64,000 bases of DNA from Piscicola geometra (GCA_943735955.1 OX030955.1:6993269-7057268); one strand, 5' to 3'; shown: positions 32,101 to 48,566, counted from the stretch's first letter. A program made the numbers and translations. Notes: a model not told the origin generated them from the sequence alone.

Positions 32101-35100
32101 CCAACCCCACCATCACCAACCCAACCACCACCAACCCAACCATCACCAACCCAACCATCACCAACCCAACCATCACCAACCCAACCATCACCAACCCAAC
32201 CACCACCAACCCAACCTCCACCAACCCAACCATCACCAACCCAACCATCACCAACCCAACCACCACCAACCCAACCATCACCAACCCAACTATCACCAAC
32301 CCAACCATCACCAACCCAACCATCACCAACCCAACCACCACCAACCCAACCATCACCAACCCAACCACCACCAACCCAACCATCACCAACCCAACCATCA
32401 CCAACCCAACTATCACCAACCCAACCACCACCAACCCAACCATCACCAACCCAACCATCACCAACCCAACCATCACCAACCCAACCATCACCAACCCAAC
32501 CACCACCAACCCAACCTCCACCAACCCAACCATCACCAACCCAACCATCACCAACCCAACCATCACCAACCCAACCATCACCAACCCCACCATCACCAAC
32601 CCAACCACCACCAACCCAACCATCACCAACCCAACCACCACCAACCCAACCATCACCAACCCAACTATCACCAACCCAACTATCACCAACCCAACTATCA
32701 CCAACCCAACCATCACCAACCCAACCATCACCAACCCAACCACCACCAACTCAACCATCACCAACCCAACCATCACCAACCCAACCATCATCAACCCAAC
32801 CATCACCAACCCAACCACCACCAACCCAACCATCACCAACCCAACCATCACCAACCCAACCACCACCAACCCAACCTCCACCAACCCAACCATCACCAAC
32901 CCAACCACCACCAACCCAACCTCCACCAACCCAACCATCACCAACCCAACCATCACCAACCCAATCATCACCAACCCAACCACCACCAACCCAACCATCA
33001 CCAACCCAACTATCACCAAACTAACCATCACCAACCCAACCATCACCAACCCAACCATCACCAACCCAACCACCACCAACCCAACCACCACCAACCCAAC
33101 CACCACCAACCCAACCATCACCAACCCAACCACCACCAACCCAACCATCACCAACCCAACCATCACCAACCCAACCACCACCAACCCAACCATCACCAAC
33201 CCAACCACCACCAGCCCAACCATCACCAACCCAACCATCACCAACCCAACCATCACCAACCCAACCATCACCAACCCAACCACCACCAACTCAACCATCA
33301 CCAACCCAACCATCACCAACCCCACCATCACCAACCCAACCACCACCAACCCAACCATCACCAACCCAACCATCACCAACCCAACCATCACCAACCCAAC
33401 CATCACCAACCCAACCACCACCAACCCAACCTCCACCAACACAACCATCACCAACCCAACCACCACCAACCCAACCATCACCAACCCAACCATCACCAAC
33501 CCAACCACCACCAACCCAACCACCACCAACCCAACCTCCACCAACCCAACCATCACCAACCCAACCATCACCAACCCAACCACCACCAACCCAACCATCA
33601 CCAACCCAACCACCACCAACCCAACCACCACCAACCCAACCACCACCAACCCAACCACCACCAACCCAACCATCACCAACCCAACCACCACCAGCCCAAC
33701 CATCACCAACCCAACCATCACCAACCCAACCATCACCAACCCAACCATCACCAACCCAACCACCACCAACCCAACCATCACCAACCCAACCATCACCAAC
33801 CCCACCACCACCAACCCAACCATCACCAACCCAACCATCACCAACCCAACCATCACCAACCCAACCACCACCAACCCAACCTCCACCAACCCAACCATCG
33901 CCAACCCAACCATCACCAACCCAACCACCACCAACCCAACCATCACCAACCCAACCACCACCAACCCAACCACCACTAACCCAACCACCACCAACCCAAC
34001 CACCACCAACCCAACTATCACCAACCCAACTATCATCAACCCAACCATCACCAACCCAACCATCACCAACCCAACCATCACCAACCCAACCACCACCAAC
34101 CCAACCACCACCAACCCAACCATCACCAACCCAACCACCACCAACCCAACCATCACCAACCCAACCACCACCAACCCAACCACCACCAACCCAACCATCA
34201 CCAACCCAACCATCACCAACCCAACCATCACCAACCCAACCACCACCAACCCAACCATCACCAACCCAACCACCACCAACCCAACCACCACCAACCCAAC
34301 CACCACCAACCCAACCATCACCAACCCAACCACCACCAGCCCAACCATCACCAACCCAACCATCACCAACCCAACCATCACCAACCCAACCACCACCAAC
34401 CCAACCATCACCAACCCAACCATCACCAACCCCACCACCACCAACCCAACCATCACCAACCCAACCATCACCAACCCAACCATCACCAACCCAACCACCA
34501 CCAACCCAACCTCCACCAACCCAACCATCACCAACCCAACCACCACCAACCCAACCATCACCAACCCAACCACCACCAACCCAACCACCACTAACCCAAC
34601 CACCACCAACCCAACCACCACCAACCCAACTATCACCAACCCAACTATCATCAACCCAACCATCACCAACCCAACCATCACCAACCCAACCATCACCAAC
34701 CCAACCACCACCAACCCAACCACCACCAACCCAACCATCACCAACCCAACCACCACCAACCCAACCATCACCAACCCAACCACCACCAACCCAACCACCA
34801 CCAACCCAACCATCACCAACCCAACCATCACCAACCCAACCATCACCAACCCAACCATCACCAAGCCAACCACCACCAACTCAACCATCACCAACCCAAC
34901 CATCACTAACACAACCATCACCAACCCAACCATCACCAACACAACCATCACCAACCCCACCATCACCAACCCAACCATCACGAACCCAACTATCACCACC
35001 CAACTAACCACCCATCACCACCCAACTAACCATCTACTACCATCCACCCATATCCATCCAACCAACCAGTCATCCATCCACCCACCCCAGACGAAATGAC

Positions 35101-38100
35101 CAACACCCTCACTAACCCCCACTCCCAAACCTGCCCTGACATGGCAGCCATCATATCAGCAGCAGTCAAAGATAATGATGATGATGATGATGAGGATGAC
35201 GATGATGATGATACTCCTGATAACGATCATGAAGACGATTATCATGACGTCAATATTCCAGAATTGAAAGACTTTTCGCCAGTTCCGCAGTGTGAGAACT
35301 CAATTTATAATCATAATCATGATCACTAAAATCATCATCATCATCATTAGGATCATAATCATGATCATGATCATAACAATCATCATCATTATCATCTTCA
35401 CCATTCTTCTTGTGACAGCACCACGACACCACTTCATCAGTACCACTCCACCACAACACAATACAACAACCCCACAACCCCACTCCATCACCAAAACACC
35501 ATCTCAACACAACACCACAAGCCCACTCCACAACACCACTCCGAAACACAACACAACTACACTATTCCACCACCACAACAACAACTCCACACCACAACTC
35601 CTCAACATCACTCCACAACACCTCAACACCACTCCACACAACAACACCTCAACACCACTCCACACAACAACATCTCAACATCACTCCACACCACAACAAC
35701 AACAACAACTTCACACCTCAACACCTCAACACCACTCCACAACAGTCTCCGACGCAATGGCCTTGAAGGAATACGCCAAGAAGAAGAGGTTCAGCCTGGA
35801 CGCCACCCTCATGCAGGGTGGGTGCTTTGGGGGGGGGGGGGGGGGGGAAGAAGAGGGGAGGGAGGTAGGTAACAAAGGGTAGAGTGGGGGGGGGGGGATG
35901 GTCTAAGGTGAATGTTTTAGGGGAATGGGGAAGGTGGTTGCTCTGGTGGGAGGGACGTGAAGATTGGTCGAAGATGGGAGGGTTATGGGATGGTACGAAA
36001 AGGTGGAAGGGGAGTTGGTGAAAGGTGGTTACTTTTGGTGAAGAGGGGGGGAGGTATCAAAGTTGGTGCTTTGGTGGGTGAAGGGGTGGTTGACTTGGGG
36101 GGGAGGGGTGTTTTGGTGGGGTGGCAGGGAAGGGTGCTTTGAGAGCGACTGCACCTCTCCCAAACGCAGGCACGCTGAACTTCGACAAGCTCGACCACTT
36201 CAACAACCAGACCCTCTCGCAAGACGTCCTGCTTGATGTCGGTGCACGCCTTCATAACATCGAATGATGATAATGATGATGATGATGATGATGATGCAAT
36301 AATGATTATAGTAATGGCAATGATAATAATAATGATGATAATAATAAGAATGCTGATGATAATGATAATAATAATAATAATGATAATGATGATAATAATG
36401 ATGATGATGATGATAATAATGATAATAATAATAAAACGGTAAATCACTAAAACAGTATTAGAATCTGGCACAACATTATAATACTACTTTGATCATCGCC
36501 ACAGCAATATAATAGTACTATAACCATCACCACCCAATTCAGGTGAAACACAACGAAATAGTAGCCAAGCTGGAATACATTTCATCTCTGGTTGAATGCA
36601 TCCTCACACTCATCCATCTCTACGACGAACCCTCCACTACCACCACCACCACCCCACCTTCCACCACTCCACCACCATCATCACTCCATCACCCCACCAC
36701 CTCACCCTTCCCAACCCACTCCACCACCACTCCATCATTCCAACCCTTCTCCTCCTCCCCTCACGACTTTGCAAAATCATCATCAGCACCTCTGCATCAT
36801 CCACTTCCATCCACCGTCTCGTCCTTTACTCCCAGAGGCGCCATCACCCTCTCTTCTTCTTCCTCCTCAACGTCTCCCACCGACATTTCCAAGGCCTCCC
36901 TCGTTGGGCTTGCCAAGGCGACAGCAGCGGCAACCATCGAAGCAGGCCGCCAACTCACCCTCCTCAAACCACCCTCTCCTGCCATCTACCGAAGAGTGAG
37001 GAGTTTTTTTATACTTTTTTTATTCAATTCTTTATTTTGATAAACTCTTATATGGTTTAGTCTGAGTTTATGCATGAATAATGCTAATGGTTGAATTATG
37101 ATAATGTTGATGATTTTAGTAATGCTGATAATGATGATGATGAATATTTTTATTATCTTGTTTGATTGGTTAAAAATCATAATCGATGAAAACATCAACA
37201 ACCTCTCTAGTGAAATGTAATTAATATTCATCACCAGGTCTTCATGCCGCCCCCTTTCAATCTGGAGCTGTCAATCAAAAAACTAGTGCTCTACCTGAAA
37301 TGCCTGCAGTACTTGCTGGCCTCGTTGAGGATGGCCAACGAGGAGATGAAGGGGAGGAGCCTCAAGGCCACTGGCAATGTCAAGTCATGTGAGCGGTGCG
37401 GGAGGATGGTGTGGTGGTGGTGAGGATGCTTGGAGGAAAGATGAGTGGATGGAGGGGCAGGCGGGTGGTCATAGGATAGATGGGTATATGGAATGTAGGA
37501 ATGTTCGGATGAAAGATGGTTGATGAATGGGGAAGTGGTGAGAAGATGGGTGGGGAAGTGGGTGGGTGGTAAAAGCTTCAGGGAGTGGAAAGTGTGGCCT
37601 GGAAGAGTAGGAGGGTGGAAGAGGGTCGACGAAGATTTTGAAAAACCGAAAGAACCTTTGGCTTGCATTTCAGTCGAACTTTCACCATTCCTTATAAAAA
37701 TAATTACAAATTACTCTCACTCTTTTTCCCCTCTAAAATACAATTTATTTGACGTGGCCTCCCCTCCCCCCATCCTTCCCTCCCTTTACTCCTCTTCTCT
37801 CACCCTCTTGCAACCTCCCTCTCTCCCCCACCCGACAGGCATCCGGAGACTCAAGGCCTACTTTGAAGTGTGTCTCGAGGGCGGTGCCGTCATCATCCGC
37901 AATTCACTGCATATTCATTTAGATAATGATATTCATAATAATATTAAAAGTGCTAGTTCTTGTGATGAAGAGAATGTTAATAAGCGTGAGGATGATGGCA
38001 ATAGTAGAAATAATAATAACGGTGTTAATAATAATAATAATAATAACATAAGTAATAATAATAATGACAATAATAATAACAGTAATAATAGTAATAGTAA

Positions 38101-40003
38101 TAAAAATAACAACAGTAACATTAGTAATGACAATAACAATAACAATAATAGTAATAACAATATTAATAATAATATGATAGGCGATATGACGGAGCATCAT
38201 GAACAGAATACTAACTCATCGCTAGACATCTCGACACCACCACCTCATCCTCCTCCTCCTTCTCCTCATCCTCATCATCATCATCCACACAGTGCAATTA
38301 TCACTTCTGAGAAGATTAATAAAAAGTCTGTAAATCAAAGAATCAAGATGGCTTGTAATTGTTCTGCTAGCAGCCGTAACAACAACAACAACAATAACGC
38401 AACAACTACAACAAGTCGGCATGCATACGTCATGAACAATGATGACGTCATAGATGCTGGTGTTCTAGAACATTTTTCCGCCACAAGTCATGTCAGAACT
38501 TCCTGCACGCACGAGTGTACACAATCGATCTCGTGCACAGATTCAATAGGCGTGTCAAATCCATCTCTGCTGAGTGTTGTTAGTAGTTCGTGCGGTGAGA
38601 GTAGTTCAGTTGCAATAATAAATACAACAGCAGCAACAACAAATAAAACAGCAGCAGAAACAACAAATAAAACAGCAGCAGAAACAACAAATAAAACAGC
38701 AGCAGCAACAACAAATACAACAGCAACAACAACAAATATAACAGCAGAAACAACATCAACAACGCCCAAGAGCAGTAGCAGTGGGCCAACATCTCTCCCC
38801 TCTAGTCTCGCTCCTTCTCTCGCTCGCGACAAGCACACAAGTACGTTGATTGAAAGTCCCAGTATTTAACATGGTAACAACAAAAAAGTATAAATAAATA
38901 TAGTAAAATAATATTTAAAATATAAGGTTAGTGAATAAAAAATATGATAGTGGATAATAATAAAGCATAATAAAAAATATTTTATTGTATTGTATAATTC
39001 ACTTTATTAAAATTAAAAATTAATAATATTATTAATTTTTATATTAAATTAAACCCTATGATCACAGCCCAGTACGACCTCTCTTCCCTGAAACTGCCAA
39101 GGTTTGCCGCAGAAAGACTCATCCTCAAACACGCCGTGTACTGCGTCAGTACTTATAGAATTCATTTTAGGGATTCTCATTATGGAATTTTTTAGTATTA
39201 TCATTTGGAATTATATTCAGTATTTAAAAATAATTAATAATAATAACGACGACGAGCATAGTGGCGTATAACCCGAACGGGTTTCTAGTAGGAATAATTA
39301 CTTTATCAACTTTTTATTAATATATATTCATAATATTTCTCATTTTCTCAGTGCCAAATCGCCACAAAGGAGGAAATCTATGGAAACTCTCCAAATGTAA
39401 ATTGAAATGTTAAAAGCATTGTTTCATAGACTATTTATTAGAAAATACTTTTTTAATTTAAAAAAAAGTCTCTAAAATATACTGCTACCAAAGTGAATTA
39501 CTAGAACTGCCAATATCACGCTGTCACCACTACCATATTCCTCACCACCACCCCTACACTACACCAACCACACTACAGCTACTACTATTAATACCCCACA
39601 CCAACCACAGCCACTACTCGTTCACCACCCCATTTTACCACTTCAAACCACACCAACCACGGCCTTCCAACCACACCGCAGTCCCTCACCTACTACCACT
39701 CAACACTGATTCTGCTGCACTCACTGATCGAGTGTTCCAGACACAAGCAAGATGAGGTTGTCCTCAACCGATGTACGTGTGGCGAGAGGTGTGGTGATGA
39801 AAAGGATGGTGGCAGTAGTGATCGTGGAATTTATGATAGTAATGATGCAGTGTAAGAAGCGTGGATAGTGATGGTGGTGATAAAGTAAAGATGATAAACG
39901 CTTAGATAAAAAACCTTATTTCATAATGCAAAATCACACATTTAAAACACCATCCGCAGATAAGACACTGGTCGAAAAAAGACTCAACGAATTGGGGAGA
40001 TGA
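276..40003 (+). CDS. ULK1/2: ULK1/2-type (ATG1) autophagy-initiating Ser/Thr kinase, 3' part of gene
   Basis: ULK/Atg1 kinases start autophagy, working with ATG13 and FIP200 through a C-terminal helical (EAT/MIT) region. The kinase N-terminus lies outside the window. Exons read by splice sites and phase: 276-358, 454-498, 748-875, 1165-about 1325, 1826-1898, 2172-2220, 35746-35817, 36170-about 36237, 36543-36995, 37238-37388, 37839-38840, 39068-39144, 39352-39396, 39682-39772 and 39960-40003 (TGA). Family matches: LLLQGLLKRNPQDRISF then DDFFNHAFL (end of kinase C-lobe), VLDDFVVVDH (the DTDDFVMV motif), TLNFDKL..QTLSQ, LVECILTL, KLVLYLKCLQYLLASL, AAERLILKHAVYC and the C-terminus YKTLVEKRLNELGR. 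Phases agree at nearly every junction; the ends near 1325 and 36237 are the weakest. The 33.5-kb intron after 2220 holds the satellite, and phase 1 at 2220 fits phase 1 at 35746. Confidence 0.85.
748..1325 (+). other. ULK1/2: ULK exons: start of the Ser/Pro-rich linker
   Basis: Exon 748-875 continues from phase 1 at 498 and encodes a Ser/Pro-rich stretch beginning VLEASFSSSPPSSSPF, followed by Q- and basic-rich residues; its donor is GTGAGT. Exon 1165-about 1325 is in phase and encodes a GGGGGW segment and VLDDFVVVDHAGVVLEGG, which aligns with the TDDFVMV motif just after the ULK kinase domain. The exact 3' end of the second exon is uncertain because a GTGTGTGGAGG minisatellite starts there and offers several donors. 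The donor after 1325 gives the phase that the next exon needs. Confidence 0.7.
1322..1525 (+). repeat. G-rich minisatellite in ULK intron
   Basis: Irregular tandem repeat of the GGAGGGAGGTGTGT type at the 5' end of an intron, directly abutting the donor. It is followed by GAT-rich sequence at 1560-1620. It is non-coding; the open frames across it are composition effects. Confidence 0.8.
1826..2220 (+). other. ULK1/2: ULK exons immediately upstream of the satellite
   Basis: Exon 1826-1898 reads SPLLSPTSSPSLFRIGKTYS then TFPR, with acceptor CAGCAG and donor AGG/GTGG, ending in phase 0. Exon 2172-2220 reads VEKGLNFMEYARQQDL, starts in phase 0 and ends with one base left over before GTGGTT. This fits the two bases that open exon 35746. 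The Ser/Pro composition suits the ULK linker, but these residues are not strongly conserved, so support rests on splice signals and phase. The intervening intron ends in an (AAT)n tract. Confidence 0.6.
2090..2160 (+). repeat. (AAT)n microsatellite
   Basis: About 23 uninterrupted AAT units in the ULK intron, ending some 10 bp before the acceptor at 2171. Confidence 0.95.
2261..35000 (+). repeat. 32.7-kb satellite array, 15-bp monomer, intronic in ULK
   Basis: About 2,180 head-to-tail copies of ACCAACCCAACCATC and its main variant ending ACC. Minor variants carry CTATC, CCTCC, CAGCC, CTCAA, CCCCACC, AATCATC, CCTAAAC or CAAGCATC. All copies have one orientation. The plus strand is almost free of G. 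One frame-changing indel occurs near 3947; from there to about 34,990 the 15-bp phase never shifts. Variant monomers recur in the same order, giving higher-order repeats: 5701-6600 equals 8401-9300, and about 13200-14900 recurs 1,770 bp downstream. The array lies between ULK exons 2172-2220 and 35746-35817, so it is intronic. The open frames through it (PTITN/QPSPT-type on plus, VGLVM-type on minus) exist because 15 is divisible by 3 and the unit lacks stops. Confidence 0.98.
35001..35745 (+). other. ULK intron, 3' part after the satellite
   Basis: Degenerate CCAACC/CCATCC sequence decays to about 35,090. Next comes an open stretch at 35,096-35,329 that is mostly GAT-encoded Asp, a GAT/ATC tract (35,180-35,400) and CAACACCACTCCA-type repeats that lead into the acceptor AACAG at 35,741-35,745. 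I see no conserved protein in it. A short extra ULK exon near 35,090-35,160 cannot be excluded. Confidence 0.5.
35746..37388 (+). other. ULK1/2: ULK exons: start of the C-terminal helical (EAT/MIT) domain
   Basis: Exon 35746-35817 reads SDAMALKEYAKKKRFSLDAT then LMQ. Exon 36170-about 36237 reads GTLNFDKLDHFNNQTLSQ, matching the segment around PEETLMEQ that opens the ULK1/2 C-terminal domain. Exon 36543-36995 opens with VKHNEIVAKLEYISSLVECI, which aligns with the first helix (..LRHLNVMLMFTECVL), then carries an insertion rich in Thr, Pro and Ser, and ends LLKPPSPAIYRR. Exon 37238-37388 carries LSIKKLVLYLKCLQYLLASL, aligning with VEQLVLYMKAAQLLAASL. In this family the region binds ATG13 and membranes. 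A donor after GAT at 36237 keeps phase but is not a strong consensus. Confidence 0.85.
36230..36440 (+). repeat. GAT/AAT-rich microsatellite intron of ULK
   Basis: Imperfect (GAT)n and (AAT)n repeats fill the intron between exons 36170-36237 and 36543-36995. Long Asp- or Ile-only open frames here are artefacts of the triplet repeat. Confidence 0.85.
37839..38840 (+). other. ULK1/2: ULK exon with about 300-residue Asn/Thr-rich insertion
   Basis: This 1-kb exon is open in a single frame. It starts after CCGACAG with IRRLKAYFEVCLEGGAV, matching the helix before CKKL in ULK1/2. It then encodes poly-Asn blocks, a Pro/His stretch, a Cys-containing segment and a repeated Asn-Lys-Thr-Ala-Ala-Glu-Thr-Thr unit, and ends before donor GTACGT. 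In vertebrates the two helices flanking this position are separated by only a short loop. Both splice phases fit the neighbouring exons. A cryptic intron inside the AAT/AAC repeat tract is the main alternative. Confidence 0.7.
39068..40003 (+). other. ULK1/2: ULK terminal exons
   Basis: Four short exons in phase: 39068-39144 (ends AAERLILKHAVYC), 39352-39396 (CQIATKEEIYGNSPN), 39682-39772 (SLTYYHSTLILLHSLIECSR) and 39960-40003 (YKTLVEKRLNELGR, stop TGA). They align in order with the last 80 residues of ULK1/2 (AEKLIYNCAVEM, YRYHKAALLLEGLS, YKCSIERRLSAL), so the gene ends here. AATAAA candidates for polyadenylation lie near 40,360 and 40,495. Confidence 0.9.
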
Positions 40004-43000
40004 GGTTATTCTTTGATGTTCCTCCATCACAGACACTTTTGAACTCTCACAACGCTTCTAAAACAGCCTATTTCTCTATCTATATTTAATTATTTAGCCT
40101 TAAAATGTGTTACAGCTACTATAACGATGGTTATCTTCTACTAATTAAGTATTTTTCAATAAGTAAAAAAATGTTTTTTATTAATTCTTTCACTTGTAAA
40201 TTAGATCAGATTCCTCATCTGCGGTGAATTTAATAAGATTTGAGTTTTATTTATAGTCTTTGATTATTTCTCATTACATTTTTTGTGTACGTTTTCCGCT
40301 TTAGCAGGGTAGTGTGTTTATTGTAATTAATTATCTATTTACTGACGTTATTTACTTAGAAATAAATTTTCCAATTACAATGAAAACAATTAAAATCAGA
40401 TGTTTTATAATTCAAATAAATCCTTTGAATCTATTTTTAACAATCGAAGGTTTCAATGTGTCGTATAAGATTCAGTGCTGGCCAAAAGATGAGTAAAATA
40501 AATTTAAATGATCAAAGCTACATTGTGAACGTCTACGCGCAGAGAAACATGTGTGGAATTGTAAAAAATGTAATGTGCAAGAATCGAAAGTAGATTTTCT
40601 AATGGATACTCAGGGATAGATGAGTATTAAAAGACGACTCTCTACAAACCGCATATCTCCTTCTCAATTCTCTACCGAAACTTAGGACATCAAACCACCA
40701 GTGGTTGAGATCTTTCCAGAAAGGGGCAAAAAGTATTATTGATGAAGTCCAAAAGAAAGACCATACTCAGGACTGTTGAAAAGAATGGAGGAAGTTTTCA
40801 ATAAATTAGATTCGGAAAGATCGAGAGCACGGAAATATACAGTTTGTTGAGAGTGGTCTTCTGAAACTCATCCGATACTTTTCCGTCTTTAAATTTTTAT
40901 ATCGCCGAATTCAAATTCCAAATAAAACAACACCAAGTTTGAGCTAACAGAAAAAATATTTCTTAACTATGTTAGTGTTTCAAAATGAAATCAATATAAC
41001 GCCTAGATGATTGAGAAAGGTGGTTGAACAATTGATGAAAGGAATATATTTTGATACATAATAAAATGATTTAAACCGGATTAGAGTTGGCTGTGGTCTT
41101 ATGAGGGAAGGTGTTGCATGAAGTCAGTGAGAAGGTGTAGGTGGCAGGATGGTCGATGCTAAACGCTTGAAGTCTGTCTCGCTAGCGTGGGTTCGATTCC
41201 TAAAGTATAAGGACAAAATAGACCTTATCCCCAAAAGGCATTGGATAAAATAGCCCCTAACAAAAAAGAACTTGGGCTAGAGTTATGGTTGGTCTAAGTG
41301 TTAGGATTAGGTTAAGGTCTATTTTTGTATGTCTATTTCGTTCAAGAGCTATTTTGGGTAAGGTCTATTTTGTCCCTAATCCATTCATAAGGTCGCCTAA
41401 GTGCGTGGATGCTCAGGAAGAGCCCTGCACTTATGGTAAGAAGAAAAATGTGATGAGAGCATGAAATAAACTTCAATTTTGTTATTATCAATATTGCATA
41501 ATAGTTTATTATATAAATAATTTCATAAATATAGCATACATTTTCAAATCCATAATTAATAAACAATACAAAATTCTTTTGAAAATACGATGAACAGTTC
41601 AGACATGGCTCACATTTTTATCACTAACAACTACAAGTGCCAAACAACAAACTTCAAATGACACAATTAACTATTTAAAATCAATTTCGTCATTAAAAGA
41701 CGTAATTAAAACAAACAAGACTCACTAAACTTTAAACTGACATTTTAAAACTTTGAAAAAATATTTGATAAAGTTAATTAATCCAAGTTGCTGCAGGTCT
41801 TTGAAGAAGATTAAGTAAGAAGTAGCCCTCATTGATGATTCCCACCCCGTGTAAAGACCCAATTCCGAAATCAAAACTCGACTTAATGGCGAGTCTGAAC
41901 AAAATCAATGACGCGAAAAGAAAGGACAAATTTGAAAGTAGGTAGATTTTGATCATACTGTAAAGTGTGGAGAGATTGTAAAATAGGGATTACTGACGAT
42001 TCAGAGAAATATATTTGGGATACTTTGAGACAACATTTGAAATTTTGTCGAATGTAGCCTATGAGAAATGAACTGATTCATATTAACTTTAGTGATAACT
42101 GTTCAATACGACCCTTGGACTCTTCCAGGACACACCTTTGCATACTCACTTCTTTAAGAAGTAGTTGAAAGTGTTTTTTATATATACAACAAAGCCTCCC
42201 CCCCTGTACACACAACACACACATACACAAAAGGTTATGGTAGTGCATATTACATGATTTACTCTCGACAACAGCAATGGAGTAAGTTAGTAAGCAAGCG
42301 TGAGAGTAATTAGCTTAACTAACTAAAAGTGAAAGTTATTTAACTAAATTATTAACTCTAATTGGCTAAAAATACTCCATTAACTCTCAAGTAAAGAACT
42401 TTTTGAAAGAATGTAGCTAGCGTTAGACATTAAATATAAGTATAAAATTAATTTATAAGTGAAACACATGAAAGCACAAGCAATTTGAATGCTATAGAAA
42501 AGTGCTGGAGAACTAGAACTGAAGAACGCCTCACTATTCTCCTGTGCTTACGTTACGTCTGCCGCCTCTGAGAGAACAAATGAGAAACTTGGTTTATTAT
42601 TCTTTTATTATTATTATTTGACTTGGTACTATTTATAATTTTATTATAATAATTTTTGTATGTTAAAACAATTTTATTATTGTTGATTAATTTATTATTA
42701 TTAAATAATTATTTTATGATTATAAAATCATTTTCTCACTATATAATTATTTTATATTTTGTCTATTCTCATTTTTTACAATTAATTTGATATTCTTCTT
42801 AGGTAACTCTAAAGATATTAACCTTGATTTGATGTGTGCATAAAAATAATTTTAAGAACACAAACTTTAGAGTGTAACCCAATCTGTGCCAAGAGATTGG
42901 CCTGACGATTGACTTGACCTCACATGGAAAAGCCACTCAACCCTAACCATTACGACCTAACAGACACCTACCAAACCATGCAACCATGCATCCCATCAAT

Positions 43001-43015
43001 TCACCACATGTGCCA
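40004..43015. other. Convergent intergenic region, AT-rich
   Basis: Lies between the stops of ULK (plus) and the palmitoyltransferase (minus). It should hold both 3' UTRs: AATAAA near 40,360 and 40,495 for ULK, and TTTATT near 42,590-42,620 for the minus-strand gene. Short open frames of 60-75 codons (40,314-40,496; 41,342-41,566; 41,774-41,956) have no family resemblance that I recognise. One tRNA-derived element with an inverted repeat is annotated separately. Confidence 0.6.
41141..41385 (+). repeat. tRNA-like head followed by an imperfect inverted repeat
   Basis: 41,141-41,200 has the layout of a tRNA promoter: an A-box-like GGATGGTCGATGCT and a B-box GGGTTCGATTCC about 35 bp later. Directly after it, the arm GGACAAAATAGACCTTATCC (41,211-41,230) is matched in reverse complement by 41,352-41,375. 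This suggests a SINE-like or fold-back element of roughly 245 bp. No target duplication was found. Confidence 0.45.

Positions 43016-48566
<5,551 letters not shown>

Noticed and set aside
2261..35000. CRISPR array or telomeric repeat
   Set aside because: There are no spacers: repeats are contiguous. The unit ACCAACCCAACCATC is not a telomere hexamer (no TTAGGG or TTAGG), and the array is internal with genes on both sides.
3929..35011. Minus-strand open frame of 10,360 codons (VGLVM/VGLVV repeats)
   Set aside because: It is the reverse complement of the 15-bp satellite. The unit length is a multiple of three and has no stop codon, so the frame stays open without selection. The region is an intron of ULK on the other strand, and there is no unique protein domain at either end.
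35096..35329. 77-codon frame with an Asp-rich stretch just after the satellite
   Set aside because: Mostly encoded by a GAT repeat. Its non-repeat ends match no ULK segment I recognise, and the flanking exons already join in phase without it.
41774..41956. Hydrophobic 60-residue minus-strand frame
   Set aside because: No recognisable family, AT-rich surroundings and no splice context; likely chance.
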